From the NCBI RefSeq assembly GCF_009380215.1, contig NZ_WHUG01000005.1, forward strand, positions 434,001 through 498,000: a stretch of DNA of 64,000 nucleotides. Direction: 5' to 3'. The DNA comes from Rugamonas aquatica (GTDB lineage Bacteria > Pseudomonadota > Gammaproteobacteria > Burkholderiales > Burkholderiaceae_D). The notes beneath the pieces are model-generated. The model was not told where the DNA came from and did no database searches. It was given only the letters and a program-made list of their open reading frames with translations. Every line of letters begins with the position of its first letter. The stretch's first letter is position 1. Both the position numbers and the translations under genes were made by a program. This document shows, one piece after another, positions 1 to 12,769 of this stretch.

Positions 1-3000
1 ACTAAAGAAACCGCGCACCAGCACAAAGAACACCGGCACAAAGAAGATGCCCAGGAAGGTGGCCGACAGCATCCCGCCCAATACGCCGACGCCGATCGCA
101 TTCTGGCTGCCGGAACCGGCGCCGCTGCTGATCGCCAGCGGCAGCACGCCGAGGCCGAAGGCGATGGACGTCATCAGGATAGGACGCAAGCGCAGACGCA
201 CGGCCTGCAAGGTCGCCTGCTTCAGTTCCACGCCCTGCTCCTGCAACTCCTTCGCGAACTCCACGATCAGGATCGCGTTCTTCGCCGCCAGGCCTATCAC
301 GGTCAGCAAACCAACCTGGAAATACACGTCGTTCGACAGCTTGAACACGAACGTCGCCAGCACCGTGCCGATCACACCCAGCGGCACCACCAGCAGCACC
401 GAGAACGGAATCGACCAGCTTTCATACAGCGCGGCCAGGCACAGGAACACGATCAGGATCGAGATCGCATACAGCTGCGTGGTCTGCGAGCCGGAGTCGC
501 GTTCTTCCGTCGACAGGCCGGTCCATTCGAAGCCGATGCCCGGCGGCAGCTGGGCCGCCATCTTTTCGATCTCCGCCATCGCGGCGCCCGAGCTCTGGCC
601 CGGCGCCGGCATGCCGAGGATCTCGGTGGACGGCAGGCCGTTGTAACGCTCCAGGCGTGGCGATGCAAACACCCACTTGCCGCTTGAGAAGGCCGAGAAA
701 GGCACCATCTCGCCGTCGGCATTCCGGACGAACCATTTGCCCAGGTCTTCCGGCGACATGCGCGAATCGGGCTGGCCCTGCATGTACACCTTCTTCACGC
801 GGCCACGGTCGACGAAGTCGTTGACGTAGGCGCTACCCCAGGCGGTGCTCAGCACCTTGTTCACATCGGCGATGGACAGGCCGAGGGCCGTGGCCTTCTG
901 CTGGTCGACGGTGATCTTGTACTGCGGCGTATCTTCCTGTCCGTTCGGACGGACCGCCATCAGCACCGGATTTTTCGCGGCCATGCCCAGCATCTGGTTA
1001 CGCGCAGCCATCAGCGCATCGTGGCCGACGCCGCCCTGGTCCTGCAGCTGCAAATCGAAGCCGCTGGCGTTACCCAGTTCCAGCACCGCAGGCGGCGCGA
1101 AGGCGAACACCATCGCATCCTTGATCTGCGAGAAGCTGCCCATGGCGCGGCCGACAATCGCCTTCACGCGCTGGTCGGCGCTCTTGCGCTCCGCCCAGTC
1201 CTTCATGCGGACGAAGGCGATACCCGTGTTCTGGCCGTTGCCGCTGAAGCTGAAACCAGCCACCGCGAACACCGACGCTACCGAATCCTTCTCTTCATTG
1301 AGGAAGTGCTGCTCGACTTTTTCAATCACCTTCAGCGTGCGCTGTTGGGTCGCGCCGGTCGGCAGCTGAATTTGCGAGAACAGCACGCCCTGGTCTTCTT
1401 CCGGCAGGAAGGAAGTCGGCAGGCGCATGAACACGAAGGCCAGCACCGCCAGCAGCAACGCGTACATCACCAGCGAACGTCCGCTGCGGTTCAGCAGTGC
1501 GCCAACCCAGCCCTGGTACTTCACGCTGCTGCGTTCGAAGCTGCGGTTGAACCAGCCGAAGAAGCCGGTGTTGATCGCCGTATGGCCCTTGGCCACAGGC
1601 TTGAGCAGCGTCGCGCACAAGGCAGGCGTGAAGACCATCGCCACCACCACCGACAGCACCATCGCCGAAACGATGGTGATCGAGAACTGGCGGTAGATCA
1701 CGCCGGTGGAGCCGCTGAAGAAGGCCATCGGCACGAACACCGCCGACAGCACCATCGCGATACCCACCAGCGCGCCGCTGATCTGGCCCATCGATTTGCG
1801 CGTGGCTTCGACAGGCGACAAGCCCTCTTCCGTCATCACGCGCTCGACGTTTTCCACCACCACGATGGCGTCATCCACCAGCAGGCCGATCGCCAGCACC
1901 ACCGCGAACATGGTCAGCGTGTTGATCGAATAGCCCAGCGCCGACAGGATGGCGAAGGTACCCAGCAGCACAACCGGCACCGCCATCGTCGGGATCAGCG
2001 TGGCGCGGAAGTTTTGCAGGAACAGGTACATCACCAGGAACACCAGGATCACCGCTTCCACCAGCGTCTTGACCACTTCTTCGATCGACAGCTTGACGAA
2101 CGGCGTGGTATCGAACGCCACGACGGCCTTCATACCGTTCGGGAACTGCTTCTCCATCAATGCGATCTTGGCCTTGACGGCGTTGGCGGTTTCCAGCGCG
2201 TTGGCGCCGGTGGCCAGCTTGATCGCCACACCGGTGGCCGGCTTGCCGTTGTAGCGCGCCAGCACGTTGTAGTTCTCGCTGCCCAGCTCCATGCGGGCCA
2301 CGTCGCGCAGGCGCACGGTGGCGCCGTTGGACGCGGTCTTCAGCAGGATCGCGCCGAACTGCTCGGGCGTCTGCAAGCGGCTCTGCGCCGATACGGTGGC
2401 GTTGAGCTGCTGGCCTGGCACGGCAGGTGCGCCGCCCAGCTCACCGGCGGATACCTCGGTGTTCTGCGCGGTGATCGCGGCGGTGACGTCGGCCGGCGTC
2501 AACTGGTAGCTTTGCAGCTTGGCCGGATCGAGCCAGATGCGCATCGCATACTGGGCGCCGAACAGCGTCACGTCGCCCACGCCTTGCACGCGGCTCAGCG
2601 GATCGATGACGTTGGCGGCCACGTAGTCGCCCAGGTCGGCCTGCTTCATGCTGCCGTCTTCGGACACGAAGCCCAGCACCATCAGGAAGTTCTTGGTGGC
2701 CTTGGCCACCACCAGGCCTTGCTGCGTGACGATGGCGGGCAGCAGCGGCGTCGCCAGTTGCAGCTTGTTCTGCACCTGCACCTGGGCGATGTCCGGGTTG
2801 GTGCCGCTCTTGAAGGTCAGCGTGATGCTGATGCCGCCGGTGCCGTCGCTCGACGAGGACATGTAGCGCAAGCCGTCGATGCCCTTCATCTTCTGTTCGA
2901 TGACCTGGGTGACGGCGTCTTCCACCGTCTTGGCGGAGGCGCCCGGGTAGGAGCCGCTGATCGAAATCGACGGCGGCGCAATGCTTGGATACTGCGATAT

Positions 3001-3093
3001 CGGCAGGCCGAGAATCGCGATCACGCCCGCAAGCATGATGACGATGGCGACGACCCACGCGAAGATCGGGCGGTCAATAAAGAAACGTGACAT
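1..3093 (-). CDS. RND multidrug efflux permease (AcrB/MexB-type, HAE1), 3' end cut by window edge
   Basis: Inner-membrane proton/drug antiporter of a tripartite efflux pump. The reverse strand is open for 1031 codons from ATG at 3093 to the window edge; AcrB proteins are about 1040-1050 residues, so only a short C-terminal tail is missing. The N-terminus [17 protein letters not shown] is the classic first helix. The helix-4 aspartate pair sits in [16 protein letters not shown], and the essential lysine lies in [17 protein letters not shown] ribosome site GGAG lies 7 bases before the ATG. It follows the adaptor gene by 20 bases in one operon. No outer-membrane channel gene is visible; it may lie just left of the window or elsewhere. 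The substrate cannot be read from sequence. Confidence 0.95.
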   Translation of the reverse strand, partial: MSRFFIDRPIFAWVVAIVIMLAGVIAILGLPISQYPSIAPPSISISGSYPGASAKTVEDAVTQVIEQKMKGIDGLRYMSSSSDGTGGISITLTFKSGTNPDIAQVQVQNKLQLATPLLPAIVTQQGLVVAKATKNFLMVLGFVSEDGSMKQADLGDYVAANVIDPLSRVQGVGDVTLFGAQYAMRIWLDPAKLQSYQLTPADVTAAITAQNTEVSAGELGGAPAVPGQQLNATVSAQSRLQTPEQFGAILLKTASNGATVRLRDVARMELGSENYNVLARYNGKPATGVAIKLATGANALETANAVKAKIALMEKQFPNGMKAVVAFDTTPFVKLSIEEVVKTLVEAVILVFLVMYLFLQNFRATLIPTMAVPVVLLGTFAILSALGYSINTLTMFAVVLAIGLLVDDAIVVVENVERVMTEEGLSPVEATRKSMGQISGALVGIAMVLSAVFVPMAFFSGSTGVIYRQFSITIVSAMVLSVVVAMVFTPALCATLLKPVAKGHTAINTGFFGWFNRSFERSSVKYQGWVGALLNRSGRSLVMYALLLAVLAFVFMRLPTSFLPEEDQGVLFSQIQLPTGATQQRTLKVIEKVEQHFLNEEKDSVASVFAVAGFSFSGNGQNTGIAFVRMKDWAERKSADQRVKAIVGRAMGSFSQIKDAMVFAFAPPAVLELGNASGFDLQLQDQGGVGHDALMAARNQMLGMAAKNPVLMAVRPNGQEDTPQYKITVDQQKATALGLSIADVNKVLSTAWGSAYVNDFVDRGRVKKVYMQGQPDSRMSPEDLGKWFVRNADGEMVPFSAFSSGKWVFASPRLERYNGLPSTEILGMPAPGQSSGAAMAEIEKMAAQLPPGIGFEWTGLSTEERDSGSQTTQLYAISILIVFLCLAALYESWSIPFSVLLVVPLGVIGTVLATFVFKLSNDVYFQVGLLTVIGLAAKNAILIVEFAKELQEQGVELKQATLQAVRLRLRPILMTSIAFGLGVLPLAISSGAGSGSQNAIGVGVLGGMLSATFLGIFFVPVFFVLVRGFFS

Positions 3094-3113
3094 GACGATG
3101 CTCCTTTATTGAA

Positions 3114-4307
3114 TTATTGGGCGCTCTTGGCGTTGGACGGCATGGCGCCGCCAGCGATGGCAGCCGGCGCCGCGACAGGCTTGGCTGCGTTGGCCGGCGC
3201 GCCTGGCTTGACCTTCTGCACGCCTTCGACGATCAGCAGATCGCCCGCGTTCAGGCCCGACTTGACCAGCCACTTGTTACCCAGCGTGCCGCCGGTGACC
3301 AGCGTGCGCTGTTCGACCTTGCCTTCCTTGTTCAACACCAGCGCGGTCGCCTCGCCTTTCGGATTGCGGGTCACGCCCTGCTGCGGCACGGCGATGGCCT
3401 GCTCATTGACGCCGGATTCCAGCACCGCGCGCACGAACATGCCGGGCAGCAGATCGTGCTTAGGATTCGGGAACAGCGCGCGCAGCGTGACGTTGCCGGT
3501 GCCCGGGTCCACCGTCACATCGGAGAACTGCAGCTTGCCGCTTTCCGCGTACTTGCTGCCGTCCGCCAGCAGCAGCGTGACCTTGGCCTGGCCGCCGGAC
3601 TGCTTCAAACCGCCGCTTTCCATCTCGCGCTTGAGGCGCAGCAGGTCTTCGCTCGACTGCGTCACGTCGACGTAGATCGGGTCCAGCTGCTGCACGGTGG
3701 TCAGCGCGGCGGCCTGGTTGGCCGTCACCAGCGCGCCCGGCGTCACGGCCGAGCGGCTGATGCGGCCACTGATCGGCGCATCGACATGGGTGTATTTCAG
3801 GTTGATCGACGCCTGCTCCAGCGCGGCGGCGGCCGATTCCACATCGGCCTTGGCCTGCTCGTTGGCGGCGACGGCGTCGTCGTAGTCCTGGCGGCTCACG
3901 CCTTCGATCGCCACCAGATCCTTGTAGCGCGCCACTTTCGGGCCGCTGGTCATCAGGTTGGCCCTGGCCTTCGCCAGCGCGGCCTTGGCCGAGTTGTAGG
4001 CAGCCTGGTAGCTGGCCGCGTCGATCTGGTACAGCGCGACGCCGGCTTTGACATCGGCGCCTTCGACAAACAGGCGTTTTTGAATCAGACCGCTGACCTG
4101 CGGGCGCACTTCGGCCACCTGGAAGGCGGCGGTGCGGCCCGGCAGTTCGGTCGTGATCTGCAGCGCTTCCGGCGCCACTTTAAAAACGCCCACTTCCGCC
4201 ACCGGTGCGCCTTTAGCGCCCGGTGCTTCGGCCGTGGATTGGGAGCAACCGGCGACGAGCACGGTTGCGGCGATCAGGGCAGCTGTCCTGCAGAAAATAG
4301 CTTCCAT
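3114..4307 (-). CDS. RND efflux periplasmic adaptor (membrane fusion lipoprotein)
   Basis: Periplasmic adaptor linking the RND permease to an outer-membrane channel, 397 residues, AcrA/MexA type. ATG at 4307 is preferred over an upstream in-frame ATG at 4337 because it gives a clean lipoprotein signal, MEAIFCRTAALI...LVAGC, with the lipobox cysteine near residue 21. The first barrel strand follows (ELPGRTAAFQVAEVRPQVSGLIQKRLFVEGADVKAG, shortened here to its opening), then an alpha-helical hairpin rich in Ala and Gln, the second lipoyl half (YTHVDAPISGRISRS) and a beta-barrel domain containing LFPNPKHDLLPGMFV. A proline/alanine tail ends the protein. It is first in the operon with the permease and is read from the promoter at 4345-4373. 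Confidence 0.94.
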   Translation of the reverse strand: MEAIFCRTAALIAATVLVAGCSQSTAEAPGAKGAPVAEVGVFKVAPEALQITTELPGRTAAFQVAEVRPQVSGLIQKRLFVEGADVKAGVALYQIDAASYQAAYNSAKAALAKARANLMTSGPKVARYKDLVAIEGVSRQDYDDAVAANEQAKADVESAAAALEQASINLKYTHVDAPISGRISRSAVTPGALVTANQAAALTTVQQLDPIYVDVTQSSEDLLRLKREMESGGLKQSGGQAKVTLLLADGSKYAESGKLQFSDVTVDPGTGNVTLRALFPNPKHDLLPGMFVRAVLESGVNEQAIAVPQQGVTRNPKGEATALVLNKEGKVEQRTLVTGGTLGNKWLVKSGLNAGDLLIVEGVQKVKPGAPANAAKPVAAPAAIAGGAMPSNAKSAQ

Positions 4308-4344
4308 AGTGGGACTTTCTGTATAAAAAATGTGCATAAAGCGT

Positions 4345-4373
4345 AGAATGAACGATCATTCTAATTAAGTCAA
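4345..4373 (-). promoter_or_regulatory. Efflux operon promoter overlapped by an operator-like dyad
   Basis: On the reverse strand TTGACT (4368-4373) and CATTCT (4345-4350) are separated by exactly 17 bases, giving a plausible sigma70 promoter 38 bases before the adaptor ATG. An 18-bp imperfect palindrome, AGAATGAACGATCATTCT (4345-4362, 8 of 9 base pairs), covers the -10 element and half the spacer. That is where a TetR-family repressor such as AcrR or MexR-like proteins would block polymerase. The divergent neighbour at 4506 is a diguanylate cyclase, not a tetR gene, so any repressor is encoded elsewhere. The promoter and the repressor type are inferred. Confidence 0.6.
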
Positions 4374-4505
4374 GCAACTTTTTTGTGCAGTGCAAGGTAA
4401 AGCGTGGCTCCCGGCAATCAATTTCTTTGGGTGACAGAGGCACGCGCCATAGCCGGTGCTACAATCAATTAATTACTTCAGGACATCATTTTTCGGCCCG
4501 CGTAC

Positions 4506-6659
<2,154 letters not shown>

Positions 6660-6801
6660 CCTGCCGCCACCGCAGAACCCATATGTACGCCAGCGTACGC
6701 ACGTTTGATATCGAAAATCCCGCGTCGCTCAATTCAGGTAGTATCAGCCGAAAATCAGCCATGGCATCGGGCCAGCGGCGCCTCTCTTTCGGATCGCGGA
6801 T

Positions 6802-8292
6802 ATGCAAACCCAGAACAGCGTCACCAACCTCTTTCTCTCGTCCGGCGTACCCGGCCTGGATGAAGTCCTGGCCGGCGGCCTGACCCGCGACCGCCTGTAC
6901 CTGGTCGAGGGCGAACCCGGCACCGGCAAGACCACGCTGGCGCTGCAGTTCCTCAACGAAGGCGCGCGCCTGGGCGAATCGGTGCTGTACATCACGCTGG
7001 CCGAAACCGCCGTCGAACTGCTCAGCGTCGCCAACTCGCACGGCTGGACCATGGAAGGCATCCACATCGAAGAGATCCTGCCCAACGAGGACGTGCTCGA
7101 CCCCGCGCAGCAGTACACCATCTTCCACCCGTCCGAGATCGAACTTGGCAACACCACCCAGCGCATCGTCAACGCCATCGACAAGTACAAGCCGCGCCGC
7201 GTGGTGCTCGATTCGCTGTCCGAGCTGCAGCTGCTGGCGGAAAGCCCGCTGCGCTACCGCCGCCAGGTGCTCGCGCTCAAGCAGTATCTGACCAGCCGCA
7301 GCTGCACCACCATCTTCCTCGACGACCGCACCGCCCTCAGCACCGACCTGCAAGTGCGCAGCGTGGCGCACGCGGTGCTGACGCTGGACCTGGCCGACCA
7401 GGCCTATGGCTCCGACCGGCGCCGCCTGCGCGTGGTTAAGTACCGCGGCATCGCCTTCCACGGCGGCGCCCACGACTACAAGATCATCAGCGGCGGGCTG
7501 CAGATCTTCCCGCGCCTGGTGGCGGCGACCACCCGCGTGGCCAGCAAGCGGCGCCAGTTGTCCAGCGGCCTGCCGGCGCTGGACCAGCAGATCGGCGGCG
7601 GCCTGGAAGAAGGCATGAGCACCCTGATCTCCGGTCCGCCCGGCACCGGCAAATCGACGCTGGCGGCGCAGTTCGTCCACGCCGCCACCCAGCGCGGCGA
7701 GCCGTGCGCGATGTTCCTGTTCGAAGAGGCGCGCAACAATATGCTCAACCGCGCGGCGGGCCTGGGCATGGACCTGGCCGGGGCCATCGACCGCGAGCTG
7801 CTGACGATCCAGCAGATCGACCCGGCCGAGCTGGCGCCGGGCCAGTTCTCGCACGCGGTGATGCAGGCGGTGGAGCGCGGCGCGCGCGTGGTCGTCATCG
7901 ACAGCTTGAACGGCTACCTGAATGCGGTGCCGGACGAGCGCTTCCTCGCCATCTATTTGCATGAGCTGCTGACCTACCTGGGCCAGCGCGGCGTGGTCAG
8001 CATCATCGTCGGCGTCCAGCAGGGCATGTTAGGCAGCGGCATGACCACCAGCGTCGACGCCAGCTACATCGCCGACAACGTCATCATGCTGCGCTACTTC
8101 GAGGCGCAGGGCGAGGTGCGGCAGGCGATCTCCGTGTTCAAGAAGCGCGGCAGCGAACACGAACGCACCATCCGCCGCTTCCAGATCGGCAGCGGCGGCA
8201 TCGAAGTGGGCCCGGTGCTGAAGGATTTCCACGGCATCCTGACCGGCGTGCCCACCTACGACGGGCCAGGCGCCGGTCGCTCGGCCGGTTGA
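6802..8292 (+). CDS. KaiC-like double RecA-fold ATPase
   Basis: A 496-residue protein with two tandem KaiC/RadA-type ATPase domains. Walker A motifs are GEPGTGKTT near residue 38 and GPPGTGKST near residue 277; Walker B segments are RRVVLDSLSEL and RVVVIDSLNGYLN. The second domain keeps the KaiC glutamate pair (MFLFEEAR), while the first has LAET. Aligned with cyanobacterial KaiC, the Ser/Thr autophosphorylation pair before DTIILLQY is replaced here by Ser-Tyr before DNVIMLRY. No KaiA or KaiB is present, so a clock role is not supported; related proteobacterial proteins accompany signalling kinases. The stop codon lies 5 bases before the next gene's preferred start, suggesting one transcript with the histidine kinase. 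Confidence 0.9.
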   Translation: MQTQNSVTNLFLSSGVPGLDEVLAGGLTRDRLYLVEGEPGTGKTTLALQFLNEGARLGESVLYITLAETAVELLSVANSHGWTMEGIHIEEILPNEDVLDPAQQYTIFHPSEIELGNTTQRIVNAIDKYKPRRVVLDSLSELQLLAESPLRYRRQVLALKQYLTSRSCTTIFLDDRTALSTDLQVRSVAHAVLTLDLADQAYGSDRRRLRVVKYRGIAFHGGAHDYKIISGGLQIFPRLVAATTRVASKRRQLSSGLPALDQQIGGGLEEGMSTLISGPPGTGKSTLAAQFVHAATQRGEPCAMFLFEEARNNMLNRAAGLGMDLAGAIDRELLTIQQIDPAELAPGQFSHAVMQAVERGARVVVIDSLNGYLNAVPDERFLAIYLHELLTYLGQRGVVSIIVGVQQGMLGSGMTTSVDASYIADNVIMLRYFEAQGEVRQAISVFKKRGSEHERTIRRFQIGSGGIEVGPVLKDFHGILTGVPTYDGPGAGRSAG

Positions 8293-8297
8293 GCGCG

Positions 8298-9824
<1,527 letters not shown>

Positions 9825-9837
9825 CGGCGGCGCTGTA

Positions 9838-10581
9838 TCAGAGCGGCTTGATGTTGACGGTGGCGCCCTGCAGGTAGAGCGCGTTGGTGCCCTCGAAGCC
9901 GGAGTCGGTGCCCAGCATGATCCAGATGCGGCCATCCTTGTCGGCGGTGACCTCGATCGCTTCGCTCGACTTGCGCGTGGTGCTGGCCCACTTGCCGCCG
10001 GAGCAGCTCAGCCCCTCGATGCCCTGCGTGCCCAGCACCTTGCCCTGCGGGCCGGAGGCGGCCTGGTTGCCGCGGTCCACGTTCACGCGATAATTGCCGT
10101 TCGGCTGCTGCACGGTCTTGATGTAGTCGTAGCTGGCCGCCGCCACCATCCACACGCTCTCGCCGCGCGAGCCGCCGACGCCCATGCAGCCGGTGGCCGC
10201 ATCGGTCGCGTAGCGCATCTCGAAGGTGACGAGATACTTCGCGTTCTTCACGAAGCCGTCCAGCTGGCGCCTGACGTAGGTCAGCACGTCGTCGCTGTTG
10301 TTATGCGAAATCAGGTAGTAGCCCTTGCCGCTCAAGGGCGCCGGCAGATCCTTCCAGGCCGACGCCACTTCGGTCGGCCGGTCATGTTCGGTGTAGTCGG
10401 CGACGTCGGCGGTCCAGCCGTCGATGCCGTTGTTGAAGTCAATCGTCACCGTCGATGCCGTCGGCGTCCCGTTGTCCGGGAACAGCTTCGGGACGGGAAT
10501 GAAGTCTCCACCGCCGCAGCCGGCCAGTGTCAAGGCGCCGGCGACAGCCAGTGCGGTAATGAGTTTTTTTTGTGCTTGCAT
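9838..10581 (-). CDS. Predicted exported lipoprotein of unknown function
   Basis: 247 residues. ATG 10581 is chosen because AGGGGAAACT directly precedes it and the product begins with a textbook lipoprotein signal, MQAQKKLITALAVAGALTLA, followed by GCGGG with the lipobox Cys. The mature part opens with a proline-rich linker, then a beta-rich domain (TVTIDFNNGIDGWTADVADY) typical in feel of extracytoplasmic jelly-roll or carbohydrate-binding-like domains. No catalytic motif is recognisable. Two cysteines (GCMGVGG and LSCSGG) could form a disulfide. The gene is convergent with the histidine kinase and is monocistronic. I do not recognise the family. Confidence 0.8.
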   Translation of the reverse strand: MQAQKKLITALAVAGALTLAGCGGGDFIPVPKLFPDNGTPTASTVTIDFNNGIDGWTADVADYTEHDRPTEVASAWKDLPAPLSGKGYYLISHNNSDDVLTYVRRQLDGFVKNAKYLVTFEMRYATDAATGCMGVGGSRGESVWMVAAASYDYIKTVQQPNGNYRVNVDRGNQAASGPQGKVLGTQGIEGLSCSGGKWASTTRKSSEAIEVTADKDGRIWIMLGTDSGFEGTNALYLQGATVNIKPL

Positions 10582-10602
10582 AGTTTCCCCTAGAGTGTGC
10601 AA

Positions 10603-10665
10603 TGTCTTGGTAAGACAGCGGCTTATTCTAATGAAAACTTATATCTTTAAATAACTACTTTGTAA
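10603..10665 (-). promoter_or_regulatory. Promoter of the lipoprotein gene with adjacent small dyad
   Basis: On the reverse strand TTACAA (10660-10665) and TATAAG (10638-10643) are 16 bases apart in an AT-rich stretch. Downstream, in the 5' leader, TGTCTTACCAAGACA (10603-10617) is a perfect 6-bp inverted repeat with a 3-base centre, which may be an operator or a weak RNA hairpin. Both assignments rest on pattern only. Confidence 0.45.
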
Positions 10666-10682
10666 CCACCCGTAAGTAAACG

Positions 10683-12596
10683 CTACTTCCAGTCGCCACG
10701 CAGCGCCAGCACGCGTTCCTTCAAACCTTCCGGCGTCACCTCGTGCGGCGCCACCGGCTCGCCGACCGCCAGCGCCAAGCGCGAACGCAGGCCGGTGTGG
10801 AAGGCGCGCTCGAACACGTTCTCGCCGCTGCGGCTCAGCAGATGGCCCCACAGCCCGCGCAGCGCCATCGGTATCACCGGCACCTTGGTGCGCTCGACGA
10901 TCTTGGCCACGCCGCCCTTGAACTCATTGATCTCGCCGGTGGTGGTCAGCCGGCCTTCGGGGAAGATGCATACCAGGTCGCCCTCGTGCAGCGCCTGCGC
11001 GATGTCGACGTAGGCCTTCTCCATCAGCCACGGGTCTTCCTTGGCCGGCGCGATCGGGATCGCGCGCGCGGTGCGGAAGATCCAGCCCAGCAGCGGCAGC
11101 TTGAAGATGCGGTGGTCCATCACGAAGCGGATCGGGCGCGGGCTGGCCGCGCCGATGACGATGGCGTCGACATAGCTGACGTGGTTACACACCAGCACCG
11201 CCGCGCCTTCGGCCGGAATGCGGTCGGCGTCGATGGTGCGCACGCGGTGCACGGTGTGGATCAGCATCCACGCCAGGAAGCGCATCAGGAACTCCGGCAC
11301 CAGCGAGAAGATGTACACCGCCACCACCGCGTTCAGCAGCGCCGTCACCAGGAACAGCTGCGGAATCGTGAAGCCCTGCCCCAGCAGCACGATGGCCAGG
11401 CCGGCCGCCGCCACCATGAACAGCGCGTTGAGGATGTTCATGCCGGCGATGGTGCGCGACATGTGGGCGGGATCGCAGCGGGTCTGGATCAGCGCGAACA
11501 GCGGCACGATGAAGAAGCCGCCGAACATGCCGATCATCAGCACGTCGAACAGGATGCGCCACATGCCGTGCTGCGCCATCATCGCGAAGGCGTCGAGATG
11601 CGGGCCGGCCGCCAGCGCGGCGCTGCTTGCGGCGGCGGCAAAGCCGTTACTGGACAAGTACAGGTCGGCGCCGAACAGCGACAGGCCGATGGAGCCGAAC
11701 GGCACCAGGCCGATTTCCACTTTGCGGCCGGACAGGCGCTCGCACAGCAGCGAGCCGCTGCCCACGCCCAGCGAGAACACCGTCAGCAGCAGCACGAACA
11801 CGCTGTGGTCGCCGTGCAGGTAATCCTTGGCGTACACCGGGAACTGCGCCAGCACCAGCGCGCCGTAGAACCAGAACCACGAGTTGCCCAGCATGGACAG
11901 GAACACCACGCGGTTCTTGCGCGAGAAGTTGATGTTGCGGATCGATTCGCCGACGAAGTTCCAGCTCACCTTAAGTTCAGGTACCGGCGCCGGCGCGTTG
12001 GGGATGCGGTAGCTGGCGATCAGGCCAAGCAGCGCCACGGCGATGGTGGCGACGGCTTCGAAGACGATGCCGTTCGGCTTCTGCACCACCAGCACCGCGC
12101 CCAGGATCTCGCCCAGCAGGATGCCGACGAAGGTGCCCATCTCGGTGACGCCGTTGCCGCCGATGAGTTCATCGGGCTTGAGCTGCTGCGGCAGGTAGGC
12201 GTATTTGACGGGGCCGAACAGCGTGGAGTGGATGCCCATGCCGACCACCGCCGTCACCAGCAGCCACAGGGTGTGCGTCATCCAGCCGACGCCGGCGATG
12301 CACATGATGGCGACCTCCAGCCACTTGACGAAGCGCGTCAGGCCGGACTTCTCGAACTTGTCGGCCAGCTGGCCGGCGGTGGCCGAGAACAGCACATAGG
12401 GCAGGATGAACAGGCCGGGGATCAGGTTGGTAATCAGCGATGGCGACAGCGTGGTCCAGCTGAGCGCATCGAAGGTCAGCATCACCACCAGCGCGGTCTT
12501 GAACAGGTTGTCGTTGAACGCGCCGAGGAACTGGGTCCAGAAAAACGGCGCGAAGCGGCGTTGCGTCAACAGGGAAAACTGATTGGGCTGGCTCAT
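10683..12596 (-). CDS. LplT-PlsC fusion: MFS lysophospholipid transporter with acyltransferase domain
   Basis: 637 residues. The first 430 or so are a 12-helix MFS transporter starting RRFAPFFWTQFLGAFNDNLF, the LplT signature. From about residue 445 a PlsC-type acyltransferase follows, with the catalytic HX4D in CNHVSYVDAI (about 472), the substrate motif FPEGRLTTTGE (about 544) and GGVAKI. The likely role is flipping lysophospholipids inward and re-acylating them at the inner membrane. Many proteobacterial relatives carry a third, AMP-ligase (acyl-ACP synthetase, Aas) domain of several hundred residues; it is absent here and the frame ends cleanly in TAG, so this is a two-domain version. It is 173 bases downstream of the PepSY gene on the same strand and probably has its own promoter. 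Confidence 0.9.
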   Translation of the reverse strand: MSQPNQFSLLTQRRFAPFFWTQFLGAFNDNLFKTALVVMLTFDALSWTTLSPSLITNLIPGLFILPYVLFSATAGQLADKFEKSGLTRFVKWLEVAIMCIAGVGWMTHTLWLLVTAVVGMGIHSTLFGPVKYAYLPQQLKPDELIGGNGVTEMGTFVGILLGEILGAVLVVQKPNGIVFEAVATIAVALLGLIASYRIPNAPAPVPELKVSWNFVGESIRNINFSRKNRVVFLSMLGNSWFWFYGALVLAQFPVYAKDYLHGDHSVFVLLLTVFSLGVGSGSLLCERLSGRKVEIGLVPFGSIGLSLFGADLYLSSNGFAAAASSAALAAGPHLDAFAMMAQHGMWRILFDVLMIGMFGGFFIVPLFALIQTRCDPAHMSRTIAGMNILNALFMVAAAGLAIVLLGQGFTIPQLFLVTALLNAVVAVYIFSLVPEFLMRFLAWMLIHTVHRVRTIDADRIPAEGAAVLVCNHVSYVDAIVIGAASPRPIRFVMDHRIFKLPLLGWIFRTARAIPIAPAKEDPWLMEKAYVDIAQALHEGDLVCIFPEGRLTTTGEINEFKGGVAKIVERTKVPVIPMALRGLWGHLLSRSGENVFERAFHTGLRSRLALAVGEPVAPHEVTPEGLKERVLALRGDWK

Positions 12597-12769
12597 ATCG
12601 TGCGGGATCCGTTCTGGTGGATGTTACGAAAAGATTGAGCGGATTATAACCTCATGCCGTTCTGCACGAACATGCCAACGGGCAATAAGATAGCGGCAGA
12701 TCAATCCAGCCAGGCATTCAGGATATCTTCCGCGCCGCCGCTGGCCAGGGCAGCAGCGGCACCTCAAAT

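Noticed and set aside
1021..3090. 689-codon plus-strand open frame opposite the RND permease, and similar long His/Arg/Gln-rich frames opposite other genes (for example 12779-14383 and 22078-23547)
   Set aside because: High-GC genes commonly leave long open frames on the other strand. The products are low-complexity and lack motifs, while the reverse strand encodes recognisable proteins.
6802..8292. Circadian clock component
   Set aside because: No KaiA or KaiB, and the Ser/Thr phosphosite pair is altered; only the KaiC-like fold is supported.
12597..12769. Possible gene between PepSY and LplT-PlsC (66-codon frame at 12624-12824)
   Set aside because: The frame overlaps the PepSY 3' end out of phase, has Arg/Cys-rich composition and no family features; I see only an ordinary intergenic region.
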